A stretch of DNA of 64,000 nucleotides. Origin: Pythium myriotylum. Taxonomy: Eukaryota > Oomycota > Peronosporomycetes > Pythiales > Pythiaceae. This document shows positions 28,358 to 37,398 of the stretch, in pieces. Numbering within the stretch: position 1 is the stretch's first letter; every line of letters begins with the position of its first letter. Under the pieces are notes generated by a model. The model made no database searches and was not told the origin of the DNA. It worked only from the letters and a program-made list of their open reading frames with translations. The position numbers and the translations under genes are program-made. The stretch covers positions 2,356,001 to 2,420,000 of the forward strand of contig JALJCQ010000017.1 in assembly GCA_023091665.1 (NCBI GenBank). The letters are read 5' to 3'.

Positions 28358-29779
28358 ATGGTCTCGACCGCGCTCTCGCTCATCGCACTCGCTTCTACGT
28401 ATACAGGGCTCGTCTTGGCGTTGCCCCGTGTCGACCCAGCAGTCCACCGCACACTCCGCCGCCAAGGCACCGTGAACCTGTTCGTCACGCTCAAAGACGG
28501 CACGGAGACCCCGCTGAACGCCCTCCACGAAGCCAACTTCGAGACGCGTGGCGAGATGATCCAGGCGATGGTAGACCGACTGCAGAAACATGCGGCCTCG
28601 AGTCAGAGCGAAGTCGCCAAGATCCTGCTGCAGGAGGCCGGTCAGACTGAGACACCTCTGTTCACCGAGGTCAAGAGCTTTTGGATCACGAACGAGCTTT
28701 ACTTTAAGGGCGCGTCGCTCGAGCTCGTGGAAAAGCTCGCTGCTCTTCCGTCCGTGAGTGCGATCACCGAGGAAGCAATCATCCGGATGCAATCAGTGGC
28801 AGTCAGCGCAGCTGACTCGAACGTGACGACTGCGGCATCGCTTGAATGGGGTGTGGCCAAGATCCAGGCCGCCGCCGCGTGGACCAAGGGGTTCACGGGC
28901 CAGGGTATCGTCGTTGGTGGCATCGACTCGGGCGTGCGAGCGACGCACGAGTCCCTGCGCGGTAACTGGCGCAGGTCGTACGGCTGGTTCGACGCTGCGA
29001 CAAAGAGCCCAGAGCCCGTCGACAGTGACGGTCACGGGACGCATACGATCGCCACGGCCGTCGGCGCGAACGGAGTCGGCGTCGCGCCTGGTGCGACGTG
29101 GATCGCGTGTCGAAGTTGTGCGAATGAGCTCTGTTCGCAGGAGGCGCTCTTGTCGTGCGGCCAGTTCATGACGTGCCCCACGGATCCGGCCGGGAAGAAC
29201 CCCGACTGCACCAAGGCCCCACACATCGTCAACAACTCGTGGGGCGGCTCCGGACCCAACTTCTTCGACAAAGTGCTTAGCGCATGGACCGCTGCGGGTA
29301 TCATCCCCGTGTTCTCGAACGGCAACAGCGGCATGAGTGGCTGCTCAACGACGGACAATCCGGCAGATTCCGAGAAGGTGATCGCGGTTGGAGCTACGAG
29401 CAACATCGACGGTCTCGGCGTGTTCTCCAGCAAAGGCCCGACTAAGGCAAAGCTTATCAAGCCAGACATCTCGGCCCCGGGCGTCGACGTCCGCTCTGCT
29501 TCTCACACAAGTGATAGCGACTTCCGCGCTATCTCTGGAACGTCTCATGCGGCTCCACACGTCGCGGGCGTCATTGCACTGATGCTCTCGGCCAACAAGA
29601 ACCTCAAATTTGACCAAGTGCGAGACATCTTGTCAACTACGGCCGTGCGCTCGCCGGCGCTGCGCTCGAGCGGCTACACTTGTGGCGGTACACCCGACGC
29701 GATCTACCCGAACAATCAGTACGGCTACGGCCGTGTGGACGCGCTTGCGGCGACGGTCAAGGCTGCAGTTTCGGCGTAA
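28358..29779 (+). CDS. Secreted subtilisin-like serine protease 3 (S8), no tail
   Basis: 473 aa. It has a signal peptide (residues 1-22) and a propeptide to about 155. The catalytic residues are Asp190 (GGIDSGV), His226 (DGHGTHT), Asn323 (SNGNSG) and Ser396 (SGTSHAAP). Unlike proteases 1 and 2 it ends shortly after the conserved YPNNQYGYGRVDALAA, with no cysteine module or Pro/Thr tail, so it is probably freely diffusible. Its catalytic domain is closer to proteases 4 and 5 (VNNSWGG, GTSHAAPHV). Confidence 0.92.
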   Translation: MVSTALSLIALASTYTGLVLALPRVDPAVHRTLRRQGTVNLFVTLKDGTETPLNALHEANFETRGEMIQAMVDRLQKHAASSQSEVAKILLQEAGQTETPLFTEVKSFWITNELYFKGASLELVEKLAALPSVSAITEEAIIRMQSVAVSAADSNVTTAASLEWGVAKIQAAAAWTKGFTGQGIVVGGIDSGVRATHESLRGNWRRSYGWFDAATKSPEPVDSDGHGTHTIATAVGANGVGVAPGATWIACRSCANELCSQEALLSCGQFMTCPTDPAGKNPDCTKAPHIVNNSWGGSGPNFFDKVLSAWTAAGIIPVFSNGNSGMSGCSTTDNPADSEKVIAVGATSNIDGLGVFSSKGPTKAKLIKPDISAPGVDVRSASHTSDSDFRAISGTSHAAPHVAGVIALMLSANKNLKFDQVRDILSTTAVRSPALRSSGYTCGGTPDAIYPNNQYGYGRVDALAATVKAAVSA

Positions 29780-30578
29780 GGTAGACGAAGAGAGTAATGA
29801 AAGGTTCTCGCATCGTACGAATGACCGCGTTACTCAGTGTCCTGACGTTAATGAGAACTGGAATCCAGCCAATCCGCTCCGTTTGACACATTACTTGCCA
29901 ACGACCTACTTCCTGACCGCATGAACTTGATCGTGTCAAGCTGGAAGCGGTCGATTTAGCCGACTTAGAAGTTGATCAACTTCCTTTCGACAGCTCGCTT
30001 TGGGGGACAACAGATCTATTGCGAAGCTTAACCTAAGGAATGCAACTGAGCGTGCTAATAGCACGCTCGCCCTGGAGTGGAGGGTGGGTCGTCGACGCTG
30101 CTAGAAGATGAAGATGCTAGGTGGCGCAGGAGAATCGAAAGTGAGGATGGGATGAGAACCGAGGCATCCCACGCTCGCAGCCAAAAGCTAAATTTCCGCG
30201 ACCGGAAATAACCATTTACACGTGATAATGATGATGATGATAATGTGAAGTATTGAGCTGCTTCTTGTGAGCTACAATACCTTCACTTCCTTTATACATA
30301 CATGATGTGGTTAGAGATGATGATGATGAAAGCTGGAGTCTATTGGGTTACGTCGGTGCGAACAGCGACAGCTAACCATGTAGGTGGGCGCCCACGACAC
30401 AGAGGCCATGTGTAGTTACCATGAAATAGGGATGAAGGTCCGTTCCACTCGGGGTGGTCAGATCGGTGGAACGCCTGGAGGATACACTTGCAGTCCATCG
30501 CAACATTGGGGTTAAGAGGTGGTATGCGTACAGTTTGAAGAAACTGCGAAACAAGATGGACCTGTATCCTGCGGTTCC
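29780..30578. other. Intergenic region; possible old LTR-like sequence
   Basis: No gene seen. It has a small palindrome with 10-nt arms and a 1-nt spacer at 30048-30068 (gagcgtgcta / tagcacgctc), two short GAT/TGA repeats (30227-30240, 30317-30330) and an AT-rich, TATA-like patch near 30293. The hairpin-rich, gene-free character would fit a solo LTR, but I found no second copy or target duplication here. Confidence 0.3.
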
Positions 30579-32012
30579 CTATGAGGTTTCTGCCGCCTTC
30601 AGCACGGCCTTCAATGCGTTCACGCGACCGTAGCCGTACTGGTTGTTAGGGTATGTGCTGTCTGGCGTGCCTCCGCATGTATAGCCACTGTTCGGAAGCG
30701 ATCGTTCAGCCGTCGACGTGAGGATGTCCCGCACCTGGTCGAATGACAACTTCTTGTTCGCCGACAGCATCAGCGCGACGACACCGACGACGTGAGGGGA
30801 AGCGTGAGATGTGCCTTGGTAGGACACATAGGCTGAGTCTCCAGTATAGGTCGCCGACCGCACGTTGATGCCGGGAGCTGAGAGGTCCGGCTTGACAACT
30901 CCAGTAACCGAGGGTCCTTTAGCTGACAGGAACCCAAGTGCGTCGTCGATAGTCGTGGCTCCCACTCCAATGGTGTTGGCCAGATCACCAGGAGAAGTAG
31001 TTGTCGTGCAACCGCTCTTACCGTAGTTGCCGATCGAGTAGACCGGGATGATTCCAGCAGCTCTCCAGGCATCAACTGTCGGGTTACGCTCTGCCGAGCT
31101 CGGTCCTCCCAGAGAGTTGTTGATGACATGCGGAGCCTTGCTGCAGTCGGCATTCTTCCCATCAGGATCTGTCGGGCAGAGCATAAATTGACCACAGGCT
31201 AGCATGGCTGACTGCGGACATCCCAGTTTCCCACAAGCCTTACAGCCTATCCAGGTAGCACCTGGCGCGACGCCGAAGCCGTTCGAACCGACTGCCGTTC
31301 CAAGCGTATGGGAGCCATGCCCATCATCATCATAAGGTTCCGCCCGCTTATCCATCGCATCAAACCACCCGTGGTCCTGTCGCCAGTTGCTACGGAGAAT
31401 CTCGTGCGTAGCGCGAACTCCAGTGTCGATGCCGCCGACGACAATACCCTGACCCGTGTAGCCCTTGGCCCACGCTTCGGCTGCCTCGATCTTCGCCACG
31501 CCCCATTCAAGGGAAGCTGTCGTGTTCACGTCAGCAGCTTCGACAGCCATCGATGCCAGAGGAATCACCTGTTCCTCACTGATCGCACTCACGGACGACA
31601 GACCCGCCAGCTTCTCCACCAACTCCAGCGTTGCGTCCTTGAAGAACAACTGGTTCGAGATCCAGAAACTCGTCGCCTCGCTGAACAGCGGCATTGCATC
31701 ACCAGACTCTTGCGCAGCCATCTTGGTCACCTCGCTCTGGCTCGTGGCCGCGTGCCTCTGCAGTCGGTCCACGAGCGCCTGGATCTTGTCGCCGCGAGTC
31801 TCGAAGCTGGCTTCTTGGACGGCGTTGAGTGGGCTGGCGGTGCCGTCCTTGAGTGTGACGATGAGGTTGACGGTGGTTTGTTGTCGGAGCGTGCGGTGGA
31901 CGGCGGGGTCGACGCGTGGGGCGGCGGCGACAGGCGAGGAGAGGCTAGCGAGAGCGAGTGCGTTGGCGGCGACGGTGAGAGTGAGGATGCTGGAGAACTT
32001 GGTGTAGACCAT
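30579..32012 (-). CDS. Secreted subtilisin-like serine protease 4 (S8)
   Basis: 477 aa. It has a signal peptide (residues ~1-31) and a propeptide to about 160. The catalytic residues are Asp196 (GGIDTGV), His232 (DGHGSHT), Asn329 (SIGNYG) and Ser402 (QGTSHASP). The substitutions GHGS for GHGT and NNSLGG for NNSWGG, with a shortened loop after it, make this the most divergent catalytic domain of the group, though the triad is intact. It ends without a tail. The first ~138 codons and the upstream flank are almost identical to protease 5, then similarity falls. Confidence 0.9.
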   Translation of the reverse strand: MVYTKFSSILTLTVAANALALASLSSPVAAAPRVDPAVHRTLRQQTTVNLIVTLKDGTASPLNAVQEASFETRGDKIQALVDRLQRHAATSQSEVTKMAAQESGDAMPLFSEATSFWISNQLFFKDATLELVEKLAGLSSVSAISEEQVIPLASMAVEAADVNTTASLEWGVAKIEAAEAWAKGYTGQGIVVGGIDTGVRATHEILRSNWRQDHGWFDAMDKRAEPYDDDGHGSHTLGTAVGSNGFGVAPGATWIGCKACGKLGCPQSAMLACGQFMLCPTDPDGKNADCSKAPHVINNSLGGPSSAERNPTVDAWRAAGIIPVYSIGNYGKSGCTTTTSPGDLANTIGVGATTIDDALGFLSAKGPSVTGVVKPDLSAPGINVRSATYTGDSAYVSYQGTSHASPHVVGVVALMLSANKKLSFDQVRDILTSTAERSLPNSGYTCGGTPDSTYPNNQYGYGRVNALKAVLKAAETS

Positions 32013-32207
32013 GACTGTTGTAGGTGAGGCTTGTTCTTCTTTGGTGGGAAGTTTGTGAATGGTGGGGTGTTGTTTTCCTCAAGGAAGACTGATTGTATGC
32101 GACAGAAGCGAAGACTAATGAGCCCCATCTCCGTTCGCATCGCCACCCACGCCTGGCAATGCGCTCGTTGGCTATCAACGACTTGTCAACGATGTTGACT
32201 GATTGGG
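31590..32207 (-). repeat. Duplicated 5' block of protease 4 (partner at 35237-35853)
   Basis: From inside the propeptide coding region through the start codon and leader to about 32094, this block is nearly identical to 35237-35737. A further shared stretch of about 30 nt (atcaacgac.tgtcaacgatg) lies at 32176-32207 and 35822-35853. The catalytic-domain part of the genes is much less similar. Confidence 0.8.
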
Positions 32208-34210
32208 TGGTTTTTGTGCGGTGCGCGAAAGTGCATCACATAAAAACCAGGGTTGTCATGGAACACGTTCAAACGGCTGTTCGCTCATGTTCGCTCATGT
32301 TCGAACAAACATAATGAACTGATCAGTCAACCTCCATATCTCGTAAAATTACCGTCTTAGGGAGGTTTTCCCAAGCATCAAAGAAACCAAGATGGTCAAT
32401 CCAAATGAAGTGCCTGCTTCAACTCAGAACCTGTGCTATCAGCTCGCTGTTTCTACGGATGCGCGAGTTTTTGACATGACCTATAACGAAGAGTGGCATG
32501 AAGGGTGCAATGCGTGCGGCTCTCTTGATGTAGTCTTGTGGAAGATTGCCTTCTCAACTGAGATCGTTGCCACCTCCTGGCCGACGAATAAGATCGAAGC
32601 GAGCCATACAGCAACACGTGCGTCTACACTATGGACACTTACGAATCAAACACAAATGCATTGACAGTGTAATCGAAGACACTAAATCGAGTCTCCTTCG
32701 CGTTCTTCTAGTGAATTGGCTTCCAAGTTGCCAGCCAAAGCTTCGAATGCAGCCTGTGTTGACAGAGGAAACAATTCTGCCAGCGATATCGACCACGATC
32801 TGAAGCCCGTTGCCTTACTCTCTTGCTGAAATTCCGGATCGGAAAAGGAAAAGGGACTTTTGATGGTGAGAACGCGGTCGTCTTCTTCTTCTTGGCGGAA
32901 GGAGTCGTGTTGGCGAGACGCCACAAGTATTGACGCCCTTCAGCTGGCCTTGGGGGCATCGTTGCGAGCCGCACGAAATGGAAGACTGAGTGTTCGCTCG
33001 GTGGCGGCAATTGGGCCCTCGCTCCATTGCTGGTGACAACTTGCTGCGTGTTCCGGCAGGGATGGCACCTTCATGTTCGAATCAAACTCGATAGATATTA
33101 CCTGATATACTCGATTAGTTTTAAAAATCACAAAAACCGGTCCTCGTAAGAGGTTCTTACGGATGTAATTACGATTGAACGTGATTGATCACATTGGGCA
33201 GTCCATTGGGCGTTTGAACTGTTCCGAAAAAATAGAAGAATTGACAACCCTGATAAAACCGTCATCCTGGCCAATCCTGATTTGGCTATTGTAAGGTAAG
33301 AATCCTCCAAACACCTTTGGGAGCTTCGTAATAGTACTCAAATTCCTGCTAGAGTATGCCACAACAAAGCGACGATGATTTGTTGCCGTTTCAATACCAT
33401 GGCCACGGAAACGAGAAAGTTATAAAAAATGACATTGAGAGCGTACTCTTCAGGCAATCCGGACTAAAATTTGATTAGGATCTAGCTTGGATGATCCATG
33501 CTGTCGGGTTAGGCTCCACCTGATTACACCGAAGTGTGATGGGATGAGCTTCCCGCCCAGACCGGTTGAAACGGTCGCGTGGTCCTAGTTCAGCACTCCG
33601 GAGGACTGAATGTTTTCAGACGCGTCTGATGCAAACCAACCTGTTTGCCTTTCTCTTCACGTTACAGTATTTTTGACTTTGAAGTTGAGGTCCACTAGAT
33701 CGCAATTGTATAGAACCCAAAAGCCGCAGCTCCACCTTTCTAGTTTGTCTGCTTCAGTGGAAGAGTCCACCACAAGTTCCCTCAGCTCGAACCCGACGTA
33801 GACGCACTCCTATCTGCCATCGTCGGTAATGCTCCGACCGCCAAACGTTGAGTTGGTCTACTCAGTGTTTGCTATTTAAGCGGACGTCGCGGTTGTTTGT
33901 GGCTTGTTGACGTCGTGGAGCATTAGACGACCACAAACGGATGAACTCCCTCGTACCTCTCCAGGCACCGTAGTTCAGCTTTAGATCAACTAGCGAATCC
34001 GAACAGCTCCGCTGGATTTCGACTTGGTCACCCAGAGGCAATTCCTTGCAAAAGCTGCTGGCAGTTGGCTGCAAGTTGGAAAGCTCTTCACGTTCTTAGA
34101 TATTGGTGGTAGACTGTCACTTCTTTCATTAAACTAAGCTTGGTACAATGGCTATTCATCACCTATTTACAGCACGCTGTTCACCAATTCAAGACTAAAA
34201 CTGGTAAACA
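32013..34210. other. Intergenic region, no gene recognised
   Basis: 2.2 kb between the two minus-strand proteases. Small frames (for example 32392-32664 plus, 32708-33039 minus) show no recognisable domain. It has a short direct repeat of ttcgctcatg at 32280-32300. The first ~200 nt carry the promoter of protease 4. Confidence 0.4.
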
Positions 34211-35656
34211 CTACTTCGTGGCTGCTGCCTTCAACGTCGCTGCAAGCGCGTCCACACGACCGTACCCGTACTGGTTGTTTGGGTACGTCGTGTCTGGTGT
34301 GCCACCACACGTGTACCCACTCGCCTGCAGCGTCGGCGTCCGCACAGTTGTCGTGAAGAGAATATCGCGTATCTGCGAAAACGTCAGGTTCCTGTTGGCT
34401 GAGAGTGCCAACGCGATGACTCCGACAACATGGGGTGCCGCGTGCGACGTGCCTTGGATGGTCTTGTAGTCGGCATCGCCTGTGTACGTGGCAGAGCGTA
34501 CGTTGATACCTGGCGCGGAAATGTCGGGCTTGATGAGACCTTTAATCGACGGCCCCTTGCTCGACAGACCTCCGAGCTTATCATCCACCGTAGTTGCGCC
34601 GACACTGATAACGTCCGGAGAGTCACCTGGCGTGTCCAGGTCTGCGCAGCCTGCAAGGCCACTGTTACCGCTAGAAAAGACAGGAATGATTCCTGCCGCA
34701 GTCCACGCAGCAATAACGTCGAGGTAAAAAGTCGACGAAGATCCTCCCCACGAGTTATTGACGACGTGTGGAGCCTTGCTGCAGTCAGCATTCTTCCCAT
34801 CGGGATCCGTCGGACACAACATAAACTGGCCGCACGCCAACAGACCCTCGTTCGTGCAATAATTCGTGTTGCAGGCTCTGCAACCGATCCACGACGCACC
34901 AGGCGCGACACCGAAACCGTTCGAACCGACTGCCGTTCCCAGCGTGTGAGTGCCATGACCGTCGTCATCGTACGGCGCCGCCCGCTTATCGAGACCGTCG
35001 AACCAGCCATGGTCCTTGCGCCAGTTGTTGCGCAGGATCTCGTGGGTGGCTCGGACGCCAGTGTCGATGCCGCCCACAACGATGCCCTGACCAGTGTATC
35101 CCTTGGCCCATGCGTCTGGCGCTTGCACCTTCTTGATTCCCCACTCGATCGACGCTGTAGCGGTGGTGTTGGCAGTGGCTGCCGTAGACGCAGCTGACGC
35201 GATCGGGATCCTGGCCGCCTCTTGGATCTCTCCCACCGACGCCAGACCCGCCAGCTTCTCCACCAACTCCAGCGTCGCGTCCTTGAAGAACAACTGGTTC
35301 GAGATCCAAAAGCTCGTCGCCTCGCTGAACAGCGGCGTCGCGCCACCAGACTCCTGCACGACCATCTTGGTCACCTCGCTCTGGCTCGTGGCCGCGTGCC
35401 TCTGCAGTCGGTCCACGAGCGCCTGGATCTTGTCGCCGCGAGTCTCGAAGCTGGCTTCTTGGACGGCGTTGAGTGGGCTGGCGGTGCCGTCCTTGAGTGT
35501 GACGATGAGGTTGACGGTGGTTTGTTGTCGGAGCGTGCGGTGGACGGCGGGGTCGACGCGTGGGGCGGCGGCGACAGGCGAGGAGAGGCTAGCGAGAGTG
35601 AGTGCGTTGGCGGCGACGGTGAGAGTGAGGATGCTGGAGAACTTGGTGTAGACCAT
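34211..35656 (-). CDS. Secreted subtilisin-like serine protease 5 (S8)
   Basis: 481 aa. It has a signal peptide (residues ~1-31) and a propeptide to about 165. The catalytic residues are Asp198 (GGIDTGV), His234 (DGHGTHT), Asn331 (SSGNSG) and Ser404 (QGTSHAAP). It has the conserved cysteines of the cluster (ACNTNYC, LCPTDPDGKNADC) and ends after GYGRVDALAATLKAA with no tail. Its N-terminal third is nearly identical to protease 4, but the catalytic half shares features with protease 3, consistent with exchange between paralogues. Confidence 0.92.
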   Translation of the reverse strand: MVYTKFSSILTLTVAANALTLASLSSPVAAAPRVDPAVHRTLRQQTTVNLIVTLKDGTASPLNAVQEASFETRGDKIQALVDRLQRHAATSQSEVTKMVVQESGGATPLFSEATSFWISNQLFFKDATLELVEKLAGLASVGEIQEAARIPIASAASTAATANTTATASIEWGIKKVQAPDAWAKGYTGQGIVVGGIDTGVRATHEILRNNWRKDHGWFDGLDKRAAPYDDDGHGTHTLGTAVGSNGFGVAPGASWIGCRACNTNYCTNEGLLACGQFMLCPTDPDGKNADCSKAPHVVNNSWGGSSSTFYLDVIAAWTAAGIIPVFSSGNSGLAGCADLDTPGDSPDVISVGATTVDDKLGGLSSKGPSIKGLIKPDISAPGINVRSATYTGDADYKTIQGTSHAAPHVVGVIALALSANRNLTFSQIRDILFTTTVRTPTLQASGYTCGGTPDTTYPNNQYGYGRVDALAATLKAAATK

Positions 35657-35853
35657 GACTGTTGTAGGTGAGGCTTGTTCTTCTTTGGTGGGAAGTTTGT
35701 GAATGGTGGGGTGTTGTTTTCCTCAAGGAAGACTGATTTTGCGATTGAAAGTGTCTCATCCTCCTCATCCCCTTCGCGTGGTCATCTATTCTTTTCTATG
35801 TACTCTCCGGCTGTCTTTGTGCATCAACGACGTGTCAACGATGTTGACTGATT
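35237..35853 (-). repeat. Duplicated 5' block of protease 5 (partner at 31590-32207)
   Basis: See the partner block. Here it ends next to a hairpin cluster that has no counterpart at the other copy. Confidence 0.8.
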
Positions 35854-35858
35854 GTATC

Positions 35859-36029
35859 GTTTATGTGCATGAGACGAAAGCCGGATTGATCTGCATTTTT
35901 TAAAATGCAGATCAATCCGGTTTTCGTATCTACACTTTCTAAAAAAAGTGCAGATCAAATCCGGTTTTCGTCTCATGCACATAAACTATTTGAAGAATTC
36001 TGATTTAAAAAATCAGAATTCTTCAAATA
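35859..36029. repeat. Cluster of nested inverted repeats next to Copia-1
   Basis: There are three inverted structures. 35859-35879 pairs with 35966-35986 (gtttatgtgcatgagacgaaa). Inside that, cggattgatctgcatttt at about 35882-35899 pairs with 35902-35919, and similar sequence recurs at 35948-35964. Separately, 35987-36006 pairs perfectly with 36010-36029 across AAA. Together they could fold as one long cruciform. Confidence 0.85.
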
Positions 36030-36039
36030 TCGTGAATTG

Positions 36040-36426
36040 TGAGACGGTTATGTCCCCAAGAGCCACAAGTGGGGCCCGTGACGCCGCAGCGTCGGCAGCC
36101 GCTGCTGCCAGCCCACTGTGATTGGCTGGGAGGTTGAAGGCGCACCTTCAACCAGTCCTTCTATCAATCCGATGTCGCAAACGTGTCCCTGTCGCCACGT
36201 TTGCGACATCGGATTGATAGAAGGACTGCTCTGATTGGTTAGAATCGATCAGAGCGGATCCTGATTGGCCAAATCAATTCGAGGTTTTTAGGTTAAACTA
36301 GTGGTTGGCTAAGGGCCGTTGGACAGTTGGGGACAGGGCGTGCAGCGCTTCCCAGAGACCAAGGAAACAACACAAATACATTCTCATTCGGCAATTTGCC
36401 ACCAACACAACACACGGCCTACCTCA
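36040..36426 (+). repeat. Copia-1 5' LTR
   Basis: 387 bp, TG...CA. It contains a perfect 32-nt-arm hairpin (36154-36185 with 36196-36227, 10-nt loop) plus a 9-nt hairpin just before it (ggttgaagg / ccttcaacc). Confidence 0.95.
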
Positions 36427-36729
36427 CGTTATCAGCACTGCTGGCTCCCGCCTGAGCTCCGACGGTCAAGGCCTCCTCCCCTCGCTCGCCTCCCAAACCG
36501 TCGACTCGACCCGACCCGACCCGTGGCCCGTCGACCCGACCCGAGGCCCACGACCCCTGACCCCTCGGACCGACCCGAGGTTCGTTCACCAACCCATCGT
36601 CCGCGGCCCGCCCGAGCGCTGGAAGACCCGCGTTTGCCGTGCCCCGCACGTAAAAGCAAGGTCCCCGTGCTCGTGCGTTGACTCGTGGTGTGGCCGTTAG
36701 TTCGTTGCCTACCCCTGTTTGACGCTTGC

Positions 36730-37251
36730 ATGGTCAAGGTGACCAAGCTGCCCAAGTCGCCGAAGATCGTTGCCACCCTCGACCTCAGCGGACAAGAGCC
36801 TGTTGTCCGCCCCGTCGCCGCCAAGGTCGAGTCGCAGCCCAGCCCAAGGCCACGGTCGCGGAAGAAGAAGTACAGCTTCCCGCGCCGATCGGACTTCGCC
36901 AAGTCCATCGGCTACCTCGAACGCGACTGCGCCGAGTCCCTCGACCAACTACGCGACGATCTTCAAGAGGCGATCGAGCGCGTCGTCAGAGTCCACGGCG
37001 CGTTCACGAAGAAGCTCAACGAGTCGGCTGTCCAGTCCAACCGGATCAAGCACATCGTCTCCGCGATTGGTGAAGTGCCGTTTCACTGCGACCTTCAGCG
37101 CAAGATCGTGGGCAAGACGATCACGTCCATTCTCGAGTCCAAGGTCGTGAACGAGAAGCGCGCACGACAGGAAGCCGAGGAAGAAGAGCACCAGCGCAAG
37201 AAGCAGAAGCGCTGCGACGACGAGTGGTGTTCGTGTAACATCTTTAACTAA
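36730..37251 (+). CDS. Copia-1 leader ORF (ORF0), function unknown
   Basis: 173 aa, between the 5' LTR and gag. An ATG at 36685 would add 15 residues. It has a basic Pro/Ser-rich N-terminus with RPRSRKKKYSFPRRSDF, then predicted helices with heptad-like spacing (DQLRDDLQEAIERVVRVH; residues ~70-110). It ends in a Glu/Lys-rich coiled-coil-like stretch containing KKQKR, then DEWCSCNIFN. It has the codon use of real coding sequence and no similarity I recognise to Gag, Env or host genes. It is in the same frame as gag, separated by a TAA and a TAG over 147 nt, so it is a distinct product unless both stops are bypassed. It could be a nucleic-acid-binding or regulatory protein. This is inference only. 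Confidence 0.5.
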   Translation: MVKVTKLPKSPKIVATLDLSGQEPVVRPVAAKVESQPSPRPRSRKKKYSFPRRSDFAKSIGYLERDCAESLDQLRDDLQEAIERVVRVHGAFTKKLNESAVQSNRIKHIVSAIGEVPFHCDLQRKIVGKTITSILESKVVNEKRARQEAEEEEHQRKKQKRCDDEWCSCNIFN

Positions 37252-37398
37252 GTACATTTAGTTCTTCTTCTAGTTCGCTCGTTATCGAACTTAGTCCCCG
37301 CACAGTTCGTACCTAGTACTCTGGCACTTTGCTCAACGTGTACTTAGGGAGTCGTACCTAGCAGAGAAGTACTTAGCGCCGTCTCGTCCGCACCTATC

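Noticed and set aside
32392..33039. Small frames between proteases 4 and 5
   Set aside because: Basic low-complexity translations with no family match.
36427..36440. Copia-1 primer-binding site as initiator-Met tRNA complement
   Set aside because: Only GTTAT fits the expected anticodon-arm complement; not enough to call.
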